In this document: positions 32,180 to 45,700 of the stretch, piece after piece
Layout of the letters: every line of letters starts with the position of its first letter
How positions within the stretch are numbered: position 1 is the stretch's first letter
Origin: Mycoplasmopsis citelli
Lineage (GTDB): Bacteria; Bacillota_I; Bacilli_A; Mycoplasmatales; Metamycoplasmataceae
Assembly: GCF_900660645.1 (NCBI RefSeq)
Contig: NZ_LR215036.1
Coordinates: forward strand, 930,001-994,000
Reading direction: 5' to 3'
DNA length: 64,000 nt
The notes under the pieces: model-generated
What the model was told of the DNA's origin: nothing
The model's input: only the letters and a program-made list of their open reading frames with translations
The model's database searches: none
Position numbers and translations under genes: made by a program

Positions 32180-33391
32180 TTACTCCTTATTTTTTAAATT
32201 GGTTCAATATTTTAAAATAGCTTGTTCTTTATCGTTATTTCCAGGTTCATAAAACCTTTCATTAATTAGTTCTTTGGGTAAATACTGTTGTTTTACCCAA
32301 TTATTTAAATAATTGTGTGGATATTTATATCCCACACCATCACCAAGTTTGCTTGCTGATGCATAATGAGCATCTTTAAGATGTTTTGGAATTGAATAAA
32401 TATGACCTGAATTAATCATATTTAAAGCTTTATCGCGAGCTTTAACAACTGAATTAGATTTTGGTGCTAAGGCCAATTCTATTAGTGCATAAGTAATTGG
32501 TAGCAATCCTTCTGGAACTCCTAAACGCTCGTAAGCTTCAATAGCGTGATGAACTTTAATAGCTGTTGTAGGAGATGCAAGACCTATATCTTCATAAGCA
32601 ACTGCGAGCATGCGCCGAAACAATCCATCAAAATCTCCGCTAGTAGCAATAAGCATTCCATAATAAACTGATGCATCTACATCACTTCCTCTTAAGGATT
32701 TATGCAATGCTGATAAATTATTATAATGTCCACTTCCTTTTGCGTCAGAATAAAATTGTACATTAGGAACAATTATTCTAAGATCTTCTTGGGTAACCTG
32801 TGAAGAATCGCTTTTTAAAAGTGCCAGAACTTGCAAATTATTTAACGCAATTCGATAATCTCCGCTTGACATAAACGCAAGTTTATTTAATAAATCATCA
32901 GATATATTGAGATTTTGAAAATGTTTGTTAATATTAAGTTTTAAACCTTTAACAATATCTTCGTTTGTTAGTTTATGAAGTTCTAAAATTTGCATTCTAC
33001 TTCTTAAAGCTGGATTAACTTTAAAATATGGATTTTCAGTAGTAGTTGCATAAACAATCACTTTATCAAATTCTAAATACGGAAGCAAAATATCTTGCTT
33101 ATCCTTATTTAGACGATGAATTTCATCAACAATAATAATTTCGCAACTTTCTAAAAGATTAATTAAATCTTTTTTTGAATCTGTAGCTGCGTTAAAGTAT
33201 CCATATGTCTTTTTTAGTTCTTTAGCTAATGCTGTTGCTAGTGAGCTTTTTCCAATTCCGCTTTCACCAAAAAGCAAAAAACTAGTTGTTAGATTTTTAT
33301 TAACAACTTCTGAAAAAAGCTTTTTAATATGTTCTTGTCCAACTACCTCTTTTATGGTGTTTGGACGTAATTTATTAGCTAAATTTTTCAT
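32180..33391 (-). CDS. rarA: RarA/MgsA-type replication-associated AAA+ ATPase
   Basis: This 403-residue protein is related to clamp loaders and acts at stalled forks. Walker A is LLFGESGIGKSSLA (about residues 40-52) and Walker B is IIIVDEIHRLNK. Sensor I is YATTTENPYFKVNPALRSR. The C-terminal tetramerisation region is typical (SLRGSDVDASVYYGMLIA, RRMLAVAYEDIGLA). A TATAAT box lies 17 bases before the ATG with no clear ribosome site. Confidence 0.93.
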
Positions 33392-33441
33392 ATTTTATTT
33401 TCGTTAGTATTATATAAAAAAATGATTTCAAAAACATTAAA

Positions 33442-33460
33442 ACATAGCTTTTTGCTATGT
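33442..33460 (-). terminator. Terminator of the opp operon and lipoprotein B
   Basis: ACATAGC / GCTATGT with a 5-nt loop and flanking A/T tracts, 7 nt 3' of lipoprotein B. Confidence 0.75.
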
Positions 33461-33467
33461 TTATTTT

Positions 33468-34535
33468 TTATGAATTTTTGTTTTCAAAATTAACTAAAGC
33501 GGCGTTTTTTTGAACTAAATATAAGTATGTAAAGGCAAAAGCATATCCACCTAAATTATCTGATGCAGGATAAGCTTTAAATTGAGTTGCAAAAAATCTT
33601 TCAGTTAATTCATTACTTGGGTTTCCACTTTCATCTAAAATTTGTACTCCCCTTAAAAGTTGATTAATGTGAGAGTCAAAAATATGATTTTTAAGTAAAT
33701 AATCTATAGTTAAAATAAGTGCCGAAACTGAATATAAAAGAGTTTGATATTTTGCTGGCGTAGCTTTATTAAGAAGTTTTAAATCATAGTGAGCTGGTTG
33801 TCCAAAAGTTGCCGGAAATTTCATAAATAAATTTTTGATAGTCTGCTCTCTTAGTTCTAAAAGTCCTTTTTTAGCATTTTTTTGAGTAACTGATAGTTTA
33901 CCATCAAGGTCTTTTTCTGTTTTTTGATCTTTTGGAATTCAATTAAAAGGTACAGAGATTGTATAAGAAGTTAAAGTAGATGGTGGCTTTGGTTTATCTT
34001 GATCTTCTTTTTTAACAACAAAACGAGGAACATGCAAGGTTACTGCTAAATTATCAGGTGTACCTTTATAAGAAATATCATTAGTATCTCTAATATAGAA
34101 GCTTCTTAAAAGTTTTAATTGTGCTGTATCTTTGATTTTTACTTTATAATCAGCAGATACTTTTTTAAGTTCTCTAACAAAATCTTTTTTTGATTTATTC
34201 AAATTTCAAGCTACTCTTGAAAACTTAACAATATCACCATTTTGGTTTTTCTCGGTTGGAAATGGATTAATAGCCAATCCTTCATCTATGACATTTAGAT
34301 TTATTTCAGTTTCTTCGGATTCTGGTGAAGTTCTTATATCTGTTTGTTGTTTTGAATCTTCGGTTGTTTTATCATTAGTTCCAACAAGTTTATCTTCTTT
34401 TTGTTTGCCATTCTGACCAGTATCAGAAGTAGTTAAATTATTGTTTTCAGGAGTTGAAGAGCACTGTCCAGCCACAAATAAAGTGGAAATTAATCCGCTT
34501 GAAAGTAATAATAATTTTTTAAATTGGTTTTTCAT
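33468..34535 (-). CDS. Lipoprotein B, last gene of the opp unit
   Basis: This 355-residue lipoprotein has a signal peptide and lipobox-like ...AGQC at residues 22-25. A low-complexity acidic linker precedes a domain clearly paralogous to lipoprotein A (KGTPDNLAVTLHVP, TIDYLLKNHIFDSHIN, LTERFFATQF). It starts 6 nt after the oppF stop and so is probably cotranscribed with the peptide importer. No enzymatic motif is visible; a surface accessory or antigen role is a guess. Confidence 0.8.
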
Positions 34536-34541
34536 TATTAT

Positions 34542-35957
34542 TTAATATTTTCCTTTTTTTCAGTTCGCAACTTCTTCAGGAGTTCCTAAAACATAGTGAT
34601 CATCATTGATTTTAATTCATTCAGGTTGAATTTTATCGGTGTAATTATGCATTGAAGGGTCATATACATATCCAATTAAACTTCCTTTTTCTGAATCAAT
34701 TGAAGGAACCGCATCTAAAAGAGATTTAGTGTATGGGTGCAATGAATTATTAACAATTTCACTAGTTTTTCCAATTTCTAAAAGAGTTCCCTTATTCATA
34801 ACTGCAATCCGATCAGAAATATATTCTACCATCCGAAGATCGTGAGCAATAAACAAAATAGTTAAATCAAATTTTTCTTTTAGTTCATTGAAAATATTAA
34901 CAACTTGGGCTTGAATTGACACATCAAGTGCTGAAATTGGTTCATCAGCTACTAAGAGTTGTGGACGAAGTACCACCGCACGGGAAATTCCAATCCGTTG
35001 TTGTTGTCCTCCTGAAAATTCAAGTGGATAACGTCTAAGGACCGATTCATCAAGTCCTACGTTTTTAAGCATTTCTTTAACAAGAATTTTTTTGCATTCT
35101 TTTTCAGAAAGTTTCATTTGAGCTTCACGATGTGCTTTGGTACTAATTAAATACTCATGAGCTTGAGGCTCTGAAACTAACATTGGTTCAAACTCTTCAT
35201 AAAGAGTTTTATAACCTTGTTCTTCATTAATTCCAACTTTAGTATTTAACTTATCAAAAAGCTCTTTAGTAAAAGTTTGCTCTTTTCCTAAATTAGAAAT
35301 TAATGCAAAAGTTTGTTTTAAAACTTCTTGATCGATATTATACAAGTAAATTTCTTTGGCGTTTTTAGTGTTTTCTAATCCTTCAGAAACAACTGTTTCC
35401 ACGTTAACATGTGGATTTAAAGAGTTGGCTGGATCTTGGAAAATCATTTGAACTTTGTTAACTAAAAAATTATCAATGGCTTTATATTCTTGGAGTGCTT
35501 TACCAAATTTAAATCCACGTTTAAGTTTTTTTGGTAAAGTCATATTTAACATTTGGATTTTTCCGTGTGAATAAGGAATTAAACTTACAAGTGCTTTTCC
35601 AGTAGTTGATTTTCCTGATCCAGATTCTCCAACAAGTCCTAAAACTTCACCTTTGTAAATATTAAGTGATAAATCTTTAATAGCTCTAAAGGATTTAGAA
35701 CCACTTCCATAAGTAATATCAACATTTCTCATTTTAACTAGAATTTCTTCACCATGCTTTGGAGTAAGCATCTCTTCAGTTCCTTTTAAAATTGGTCTGT
35801 AAGTATTAGTTTTGAAAATTCCGTATCTAGTTTGAGTATCATAAAAGAATTTTTGTTCTTCTTTACCTGCTTGCATAAGGTTTGCTATTGGTCCAAAAAA
35901 TAATTTTTCTTTAAATGGGTCTAAAGTAATAAATCTATGTTTCTTTTTATTTCTCAT
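34542..35957 (-). CDS. oppF: Oligopeptide ABC transporter ATPase OppF
   Basis: This 471-residue ATPase has Walker A GLVGESGSGKSTTGKAL, signature FSGGQQQRIGI, Walker B LLVADEPISALDVS and H-loop LFIAHDLRMV. About 85 residues more than usual lie between the Q-loop region (MIFQDPANSLNPH) and the signature, as in other mycoplasma OppF proteins. ATG 35957 is used because it overlaps oppD; an in-frame TTG at 35978 is possible. The C-terminal oligopeptide domain follows HPYTKSLLDAVP. Confidence 0.93.
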
Positions 35958-37179
35958 ATTTATTTTTACTTTCAGCAAATTCCTTTCATAATTTTTGAAT
36001 TAAAACAGGTGGTTGATATTCTGGAGCTCTATCATCTAAAAGTGCCGATTTAACTCTGTGAGTTTCAGATACTCAGTAAAATTGTGGTTCTTCAACAAAA
36101 TCTATATCTAAAGCATAATCATTTCTAACAGCAAAAGCATCTCCAACGATGTTATTAAGTGAAGAAGGAACACTACCTCTAATAGTTGCAAGACGCTCCC
36201 CTTTATTAACGTCAGGCATTGAAGCAATTAATCCTCAAGTATAAGGGTGTTGGGGATTTTTTAGAATTTCTCTAGCAGTTCCTTCTTCAATAATTTGACC
36301 AGCATACATAATTGAAATGTAATCACTAATTGAAGCAACAACCCCTAAGTCGTGAGTAATAAAGACAATTGAAAGTTTGAGTTCATGTTGAAGTTCTTTA
36401 ATAACGTCAAGCACAAGTGCTTGAACAGTAGGGTCAAGAGCAGTAGTTGGCTCATCTAAAACTAAAATTTTTGAACCTAAAGCCACAATTGTAGCAATAA
36501 CTACCCTTTGAATCATTCCTCCTGACATTTCATGAGGATAAAGTTTCATTACTGCTTCAGGATCGTTAATTTTTGTTTTACGTAAGAAATCTACCGCACG
36601 ATTGTAAGCTTCTTTTTTAGTTTTAACAATTTTGTTAACCAACATCCCTTCCATAATTTGTTTTCCAACTTTCATAGTTGGATTTAAAGTAGACATTGGG
36701 TTTTGGAATACTGCTGAAACAACTTTTCCACGGTAACCTGAACGTTCTCAATCTTTAAAGGTGAAATTTTCAACATTATTATTATAAAGCTTAATTTCCC
36801 CTGAATCAATGACAGCATTATCTCCAGTAAGTCCATAAAGTAGTGAAGTAAGGACACTTTTCCCTGATCCGGATTCACCAATAATAGCGTGAACTTTTCC
36901 TTCGTAAATTTGAATTGATGGCCCACGAAGAACTTTATTTTTTTCCCCAGGGCGAGCAGGGTTAGTAAAACTTAAATAAATATCATTAATTTCAGCTGCA
37001 ATTGGTAATTTAGTTCCATCATTAAAAGTTTTATATTGAACATCTTTATAAAACTTGTCTCAATCAAAAGCTAATAATTTTTTTCTTCCCTTTGACAACT
37101 TGTTTTTTAACGATTCTAATGAAAAAATAGAAGAATTTGAATTTGTGTCTTTGTTTTTTGAAAATAATTTTTTAAGCAT
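35947..37179 (-). CDS. oppD: Oligopeptide ABC transporter ATPase OppD
   Basis: This 410-residue ATPase has Walker A IIGESGSGKSVLTSLL, Q-loop VFQNPMSTLNPT, signature MSGGMIQRV and Walker B ILVLDEPTTALDP, with a basic N-terminal extension of about 60 residues. A TGA codon lies between the C-terminal NPQHPYT and GLIASMPDV. It ends within the oppF start. Confidence 0.94.
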
Positions 37180-37189
37180 TTACATTCTC

Positions 37190-38230
37190 CTATCTTTGTC
37201 TTCTAAGTGAATCTTGGACACTAGCTCCAATAAGCTGGATGCTGGTAGTAATTAAAACTAAAACAGCTGATGGTACAAAGACATATCTTAAGTATTGTGG
37301 GAAGTTTTTTTGTCCTTCGGAAATTAAATTTCCTAAAGTAGCAGTATTTTCGATGTTAAGTCCAATGAAAGCAAGCGAAGTTTCAGCTAAAATAACACCA
37401 GGAATTGAGAACACAAGTTGAGTAATTAAAATTGGTAAAATAACTGGAATGTAGTTTTTAAGAATTTTAATGGTTGGAGTCCCTAGCACCCGAGAAGCTG
37501 CTACTCATTCAAAGTTTTTAGCTCTTTTTACTTGAGCACGAATTTGGTTAGCCATTCCAGTTCATGAAGTAAGTGAAAGTGCAAGGGCAATTACTCAAAA
37601 GCTTGGATTTATAACAATGGCCATTAAAATTAAAATTAAAATAGTTGGAACAATTGAAATAATTTTAATAATAAAAGTCATAATTTTGTCAAAAGTTTCA
37701 AATTGTCCCATCATAATTCCAATCGAAACTCCAATAACAACTTCAATTAAAACTGTAACAATTGCAAGAGCAATTGAATAACGGAGCCCTCATCAAAGTC
37801 TAGCTCATAAGTCACGACCTTGAATGTCAGTTCCTAAAAAGTGATAAACTCCATGATTATCTCTTTGACCAAAAGATAAGTATCTTCCGTTAACATTTGA
37901 AAGAAGTGGGTCTTGAGTAAAAAATGGTATAAAAAGTGCTAAAACAATTAAAAAGACTAAAATTCAAAACCCAAATACTCCACCAGTATTTTGTGAGAAA
38001 CGGTGAATAAATTCTTTGAAAACTTTTGTTTCTTTCCCTAAATGTTGTGATTCTGAATATTCAAAAGCATCTCCAATTAATTTTCATTTTTTATAATTAA
38101 TTGGTTGCATGAATGCATTAGGGGCTCCTTCGAGATTTTCTAAATTAGTTTGCGAAAGTTCTTGAGATTTTCTTAAAGAATCAATTTTTTGGGAGGTTTT
38201 ATTTTTCAAATTTTCTAAAAATTTAGCCAT
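37190..38230 (-). CDS. oppC: Oligopeptide ABC transporter permease OppC
   Basis: This 346-residue permease has a cytoplasmic N-terminal extension of about 90 residues, six membrane segments and the EAA-loop region (EWVAASRVLGTPTIKILKNYIPVI). LGTDIQGRDLWARLWWGLRYS is a typical OppC/DppC motif. Its ATG shares a base with the oppB stop (TAATG), indicating coupling. Confidence 0.94.
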
Positions 38231-39300
38231 TATTTACCTCTCCTTCTAACTCTTGGGTCTATTGCTTCATATAATAAATCACGTGTAGCATAAGATAAAA
38301 TAGTTAAAATCGCAAAAATAACCATTAAAAATAAGATAACATTATAATCTTTAGTTTGAATTGCTTGAAGCAGTGTTGCTCCTGAACCAGAAATAAAGAA
38401 AATTTGTTCAATAAAAATACTTCCTAAAAATGATCCAAAAATAACAGCTGGGAAAAAGGTTGCAATTGGGAAAAGTGAAGGTTTAAGAGCATGTTTTCAA
38501 ACGAATCTATTTTTTGAAACACCTTTAAGATAAGCAAATTTCGCATGCACTGAATTAAGCTCACGGTTTAATTCAGTACGAATATATTTAATATAAACAA
38601 TAATACTGGTAAGCGAAAGAGCAAGACCTGGTAGTATGTAAGTTGCAAAGTTTTTTTGATCAAATACATATGGAATTCCTACTAATCTTCCTAAAAATAC
38701 CAATACAACTGCAAAGACAATTGAAGGTACTGAAGAGAAAATTGACACAATAACAGTTGAAAAGTTATCAATAAATTTCCCTGGGTTTTTTCCAACTCAA
38801 ATTCCAAGCGGAATTCCAATAATAACTGTTAGGAAAACACTAAAAATTCCAATGTAAAATGATTTTAAAAATCTAGCTCCAATTCAATCAGAAATTGGCT
38901 GAGCTGGAAATAACGAAAGTGATATTCCAAAATCTAAATGTGCAAGTCCATTAAGGTAGTTTAAATATCTAAGGAAAATTGGTAAATTAAGTCCATATTT
39001 TTGCTCAATTGCAATTCTTTGAGATTCTTGCAATCCGGCAGTAAGAGAGTTAGAACCAGGAACTGCATTAATTAAGAAAAAGGCTATGGTAATAACGATA
39101 AATCCAATGACAAAAAATTCTAAAATGATTTTAAAAATTTTTCAAAAGGTTCTAAAAACCGGATGTTCTGTAAAGGAGAAAAAATCTTTAAATGAATGCT
39201 CAGAAACACGTTTATTTGTAAAAAAGACTTTACTTGAACTTTCTTTATAGTTTCCTTTTAAATGCTTATAAGTTTGATTTAGTTTTGTTAATTCATTCAT
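38230..39300 (-). CDS. oppB: Oligopeptide ABC transporter permease OppB
   Basis: This 356-residue permease has an N-terminal cytoplasmic part, membrane segments, the periplasmic-type loop YGLNLPIFLRYLNYLNGLAHLD and the coupling helix LKGVSKNRFVWKHALKPSL. It ends TRDLLYEAIDPRVRRRGK, as OppB proteins do. The start directly abuts the oppA stop. Confidence 0.94.
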
Positions 39301-42300
39301 CTATGCATCTCTCTTTCTAGGTAATCCTGGTCTTGGCGGATTAGTTACATCATATGCAAATTGTAATTTGAAACTAAATACACCCCTAACTCCACCAATT
39401 TTAGTGATTTCTCAGTTAGTGTCAACTTCCATAAGTGGAATTATTGGCGAACCATCACGAATAACTTTTTCAAGAAGTGCAACAAAAATAAACACATCTA
39501 AAGTTGAATTTCATCCTCTATAAGATTCTTCGTCGGTAAAGTTTCCACTAAAAAAAGCATCGAGTCTTCCTGAGTAATCAATATCATTTTCAGAAACACC
39601 TGTGTTTTGATTATTTTCTTTTTGATCAAAATGTCTCATTGATAAATCATTGAATTTAGATCATAATTTTAATTCTTTGAGTTGGAAATCAAATAAATAT
39701 CCAACTGTTTCGTTTTGGTCATTATTTTTTTCTAAGGCATCAATAAAGATATCCTTCATATCTTCGATTTCAGTTTGCTGCTCTAATTGATTATAATATG
39801 CTTGTTTTTGTTCATCAGTTAAATTACTCAATCGATTAATTACTTGCTTAAAATACTGAATTCTTTCTTCATAATCACTAAATGGAACAATTAATGCTTC
39901 TAATCTTTCGGCAGTATCAAAAGTTGTTAAAGCTAATTTATCTGCTAAAGTTAAATTGTAACTTTTTCCTGTTATTGGATCAAGTGGTAGTGATGAACTT
40001 TGTAAAGTTAAATCTTTGGTTTTATCTTTTCCTCTAACATGGATTTTAAAATTATTTACTGCATCTAGAGTGTTGGTATCTAACAGATAATAAAGATAAA
40101 TTTGTAAAAGTTTATCTAATCTTGAATTTTTGAGATTATTTTTTGAAATTCCTACACTTAAAAGTAGGTTCTTAACTTTATTAGAGTTATTTATTGCTAA
40201 ATATTCAAGAAGAGTTGTTGAGAATAAATTGTTATTAAATAATGCTGAGTACAAAATATTTTTAGTTTTAGATAAAATTTTTGTTTTAAAAGTACTTAAG
40301 AGTTTATTGATTTGATTAGAAATATCACTTAAACTACTTGAACTTTCAATTGCATTTTTAATACTTTGATCTTCTGAATATACTTGTAGTCCAATTGCAA
40401 ATATTTCTTTAAGCAATTCTTCTTTTGAAACATTAGGATTTTTAACTTCATTTTTATTAGAAGGTAAAAGTTTTTCTAAAAGCAATTCTGAGATATAAGA
40501 TTGGTATGTTCAAGCTCCAACTGGATTATTTGTAAATCCAATATTTTTTTGTATTAACGGATTAATTTCATCTGTTTTATAAAACACACCAACATAATCT
40601 TGTACTGTATTTCCGCTAAGGTAATCATAATTACGGTAAATAATGTCATATTTACCAGTTTCAATAAATGAAGCATAAGTATTTTCTGGCAATGCTTTAA
40701 TATCAATATTAACAAACCCTTCTGAATTTCTTAGCAGAGTTTCTTGAAGAGCCGCTCCTGCTTTTCTTTGTTCTTCAGTTGAATTATTTAAATATCTAAG
40801 AGTAATTGATTTTCCTTTTAATTCTGGGTGGTTTTTCTTAAATCTTTCTAAATAGAATTTAGCAGTATTTTCAGAATAAGTTAAATCTCTCCGATTTGTT
40901 CTCTCAAGTTGGAATGTTTTTCCTAAATGGACTAAGTACTCATAGTTTTGTAATTCAAATGTTTCACCATTTTTAGCCTTGCTTTCTTGTCCGTCGAAAA
41001 ACATTTCAAGAGAACGCCCATCATCTAGTTTATGCGACCCAAAAGCTGTTCAAGTATTAACTGGAAAAGAGAAATCTCAGTTAACGGTTTTGAGTAAATC
41101 TCCACGATTTATTGAGTAATAAATATAATTTCTTAAATCTTGATCGTTAATATAACTTTCTGAGTTAGTAACTGGATCTAGATTAAACCCAAAAGCAATG
41201 GTCCCAACTCCTTGATTTTTATTAAGATATTGTTTTTCTGCAGGATTTGATCAATATGAAACAATTTTTTCAGCTGGAATATAAGTTTGTGAAATATATC
41301 CATCTTCAAAAAGAGTTGAATTTGTGGTTTTATCTGTTGAAAAGTAAATTTTAATTTTATTAGAAATGGTGTTTGCGTTGTCATAATAATCACGATTTTT
41401 TGTTAAGAGCATATACCCTTGCGGACCAAATACAACATCATTAGGAGAAGCGATTTTGAATGCTCCACTAGTTAAAAATTTCGAAACATCAGCTCCATAG
41501 TTATCAATTCCACCAACTTCAGTTTCAATATATTTACGATTAATAGGGAATAAAGCTGGCAAAATGTAAAAAATCAAATTAATTCGAGAAGGAGTTTTAT
41601 TTTCATCAAAAATCATAGTAAATGAATATTCATCATTTGCTAGAGTTTGGTATGCAGATTTTCCTTTATCAAAATTTTGATAGGGATTAACATACTCATT
41701 ACGAACTAATTTTATAGTTTTGGTTCCTTTTTCTACGTCTTTAATAATAAAGTCTTGTACTGGTGCATCATAACTAAAATCAGGATTTAAATCTAAATTA
41801 TTAAAAATTTCTTCATTTCCATAATCTAAAAATAATTGTCCAGTATAAAATCCAAAATTTAAAGCCGCTTTGTGAATTTTATCAACATATTCTTTATCTA
41901 AAAACTCACCTGGTTTTTGCGGATCTTTTTCATAATATTGTCACACTTTGTCATTAGGATCTTGGACATATTTACCAAAATCTTTACTAAAGATGTATTT
42001 TCTTCTTCCTCAAGGATTTGGGTATGGTTTATTAAATTTACTAATGTATTCTTTTTGAGCATTAACAAATTCTTCTGCTCCTCTAATTCCTGTTAATTTG
42101 AGAATTTTATTAAGTTTTTGAGACCCAGTGTTTAAATCTAAAATATATTCAAAGTAATCACGTAAATCTTGGGCTGTGATTGTATCACCATTAGATCAAA
42201 CACTATTTCCATTATTTAAAAATCCAGTAAAAGCCGAGACGTTGTTTTGGTTTTTAGGGTTTTTAAAAGCATAAATTGATGATTGTCTTATAGCATCATT

Positions 42301-42771
42301 TCCACTTTCTTTTCCTAATCCTCCCAAAATTTCAAAATCATCTAGCGAAAGATGAGCGCCAGAAACTCCTCCATATCCATCTTTTTCAGAGAATTTATTT
42401 TTATTTTGTTTAAAAATTTCATCAAAATCTGCTTTTGGATTATTTGGATTAACAGAAATTGGTGTATCAACTAAAGCAAACTTAAAACTTCCAATAGAAA
42501 TAATTGATTTTAATGAAGTAGTTGGTCCTTCTTTAGTAAATGATTCAACAAGAGAAGGAATTACTCTATCTAATGAACTATATCTAACATAATTAAGGTT
42601 ATTAATTGGATCAGTTGCAAGTCCAAAATCATATTCTTTTTTAACATTTGAATTAAAATTATCTGGATCATATGGGGCTGCTGAACAACTCATGGCTACA
42701 GCTGTTAAAGATCCTGTTAACAAAGAACTCGTTAAAAGAAGTGTCTTTTTTAGGTTTAATTTTCTTTTCAT
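39301..42771 (-). CDS. oppA: Oligopeptide-binding lipoprotein OppA (oversized)
   Basis: This 1156-residue lipoprotein has signal MKRKLNLKKTLLLTSSLLTG and lipobox ...AMSC (Cys29). The SBP_bac_5 layout is recognisable from the N-terminal half to YIYYSINRGDLLK and the peptide-pocket regions. A helical insertion of about 270 residues follows (roughly 760-1030, ISELLLEKLLPSNK onward). It is larger than the ~950-residue M. hominis OppA, whose ecto-ATPase P-loop I could not find here. It captures peptides for OppBCDF. AGGAGG precedes the ATG, 18 nt behind the PDxFFG gene. Confidence 0.88.
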
Positions 42772-42789
42772 TTGCCCTCCTATTTTTTA

Positions 42790-45700
42790 TTATCTAATAA
42801 CGTTAAATTGTAAGTCAACTTCAATTACAGCTTTATCAATTTCTTTGTTATTTTTGTCTTTTCCTTTTGCTGAAATTTTAATTGGTGCATTAGAATCGTC
42901 TTTACCATTTTCGGTAAGAGATTGACCATGACCTAGTGTAAATATTGATTTTCCGTCTTTATCTTTTAATTCGTTACCATCTTTGTCAACAAAATCAATA
43001 GTAAATGAGTTTCCTGGGAACAGTAATGCATCTCTATATTTACCCATTAGTGCATAATCAGAAATTCAAGTACTATAACCCTCATCTTTTAAAGTAACTT
43101 TAGAAGTTGGATCAGCTTGTTTTTTAAGATAAAAAATATTATTAGTTTTATCAACATTAACATGAAGATATTTAGCTTCTCCAGTTTTAATGTTAGTAAA
43201 TTTTAAACGATCAATTTTTGCTGCATCTTCATTTTTTACATATCCATAAAGTGCTAAAGCATCAAAGTCTTTATTTCTGTAAATTCCTGAAACAGTTCTA
43301 TCACCAACCCCATAGTTATAAAGCTGTGAAAGGAAAAACGCTCTTGGACGTGAAGTTACTTTTTTACCGTCTAAATCAAGCAATCTAATAGTATTATCAA
43401 TAATTTCGTCTCCAGTGGTTGGATCATAAAGCTCAATACCAATACTTTCTTTTTCTCATTTATCTTTGAAGTATCCGTTGTTATTTGATTTTAATTTTCC
43501 AAAATATGATGATTTAATTCTAGTTTGCTGTTGTATATCTGGTAAGGTAATATCGTAATCGTATAATTTAAGTAAATTGCTTAATTCTTTGTTTTTATCA
43601 AAATTAATTTCTTGTTTTTGAGTTTGTAAAGCATTTAATTGCAATGCATATTCTTCTTTTGAAAGTTTTAATTCTTCGGGAGTACTTTTTTCAAACTGCG
43701 AAATTTTTGCATCAGCTTCAAGAGCTAATTTTTGGTATTTTTGCTGAATTTCTGAACGCTTAGCAAAATATTCATGTGGTTTTGAAGGAGTAAGAAGTAT
43801 TGTTTCAATTCCGTTAACTATTGCAGATTTACTATTTATACGTTCATTTCAAATTGATAATGAGCTAATATCATTAACATAATCTAATCCAGTGTTTGCT
43901 TCACTAACATTGCTTAAATATGTTGGTAAATTCCCAAAATCATTATTTGAAGGAACAAAAGTAGTTTGAACATAATCTCTAGTTAAAGTTTCAGGCATTG
44001 TATACACATAATCAGTAAATTTATCAGCAATTTGTGGTTCGTTTTTAGTGTTAAAGTAATCTATAGCATCTGAAGATGGAGTCCCATCAGTAAAATCTAA
44101 AAACAAAGCATTTGCTAATGAAGTATTATTAGAATCACTTTGTATTATTAATACATTTCCTAAAAGCATAAATAAATCATTTAAGGAAATATTTTCAAAA
44201 GCTTTGGATACAGCATTACTTTCATATTGACCTTTAGCAGTTTTGTTGTAATATTGATCAAATGTTTCCTTAATAGTTTCAAGGAACTTTTCAATGTTAA
44301 ATTTAAATCCATTTGAATTAAGAGTGGTTTTAACATAACTTTCATTAAATTTGGAATTAAGGAAATTCATTCCATAATCACTGCTAAAGATTGCTTTGTT
44401 TTTTTCTAAGTCTTTAAGTTTAAATTCTTTAATACTTAAGAAAAGTGAAGAACGAATAAATCTCTTCATTACTTCATTTGCAAGTGATTGTTCGCTAGCG
44501 ACAATTGTATTTTTCATTGGCGAATCAGCTTCTTGAGAAACTTCAGCTTTAAATTTATCTAAATTGAACTTAGTTTTAACATAATTTATATCTCAATTAT
44601 ATGCTTCGTTTTCTTCATCACCTGAATATGTGGCTTTTGAATAATCAACTGATCCAAATTCAAACATATCTTTAAGAGTATTAAATACAGGCAATTGTTT
44701 ATTTCTAACTGTTGCAGTTAAGATATTGTTTGCAAATGACTTATCTAATTTACTTTGACTTAATGTTAAGTATGAACTTGATAACAAATTATATCCAACT
44801 TTAGAAACTTGGGTAGCTTTTGAATAATCAAGAATTGGTTGATTTGAACTATCTAATCCAACAAAATAAACTCCAGATTTAGATAGATCAACTTCTTTAT
44901 TCGTAACTCCGGCACTCACTCCAAACCCTTCGCTGATTAAAAAACTAGGAGTTGGTTGATATACTGAATTATTTTCTGCTCCAAAAAATCTTTGGTAATA
45001 AGTCCCAAATAAACTTGAAGTAATAGAATGACTTGAAGAAAGACCTCTTGTTGCCCCAACTGGAAAAACATAATTTGCATTTGGAGAATTTTTTGAATCA
45101 ACAAAGCTTAAAACCTTTCCGTAGTAGTAAAATGCCGCTTCATATCCAGCATAACCGAGTCCTTCTGGTCTTTCATCTTCTTTTTGATTTTGAAATATTT
45201 TATTTAAGACATCAAAGTTAGAATCTGAATTATCATTTTTAACTGCATAGTAAAGATTTGATTTTCTTTGAGGGTTTATGTGTTTATTTGGAGAACCATT
45301 AATTCAAAGAAGACCATTACTTTCTGGATTAAATTCATTAGACAAATCATCATTACGATAAATAATGCTATCAAAAAATGATTTTGGAACAACAGAATTT
45401 AGCAATGATTTTCAAACGATTTTTCTTTTTCCATCTGCCGATGATGTAGAAGAATTTCATCCATTATCAGCATCATCTATATTATATAAACCTTTGATAT
45501 TATCATTAACTCTTTTTCACAATGCATTAACATATTGAAGCTCTTCGGGAGTTAAAGTCTTGTTTAAAGGCACTTTAATTGCTGGAGAGCCATCTTTATT
45601 TTTTAATCTTACATTAGTGATTTTAATTGTTCCATCTTCATTAACCTTAAAATCAAAAGGTTGAACTTGAAGATTTGATGAATTAGTTCCTGTAAATTTA

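Noticed and set aside
33468-34535. Lipoprotein B as a broken gene
   Set aside because: Its three pieces are in phase with TGA (Trp) between them, and the paralogue A aligns across the joints.
36684-36926. 80-codon minus-strand ORF
   Set aside because: It is out of frame with oppD, which reads through the same bases with Walker A and Q-loop motifs.
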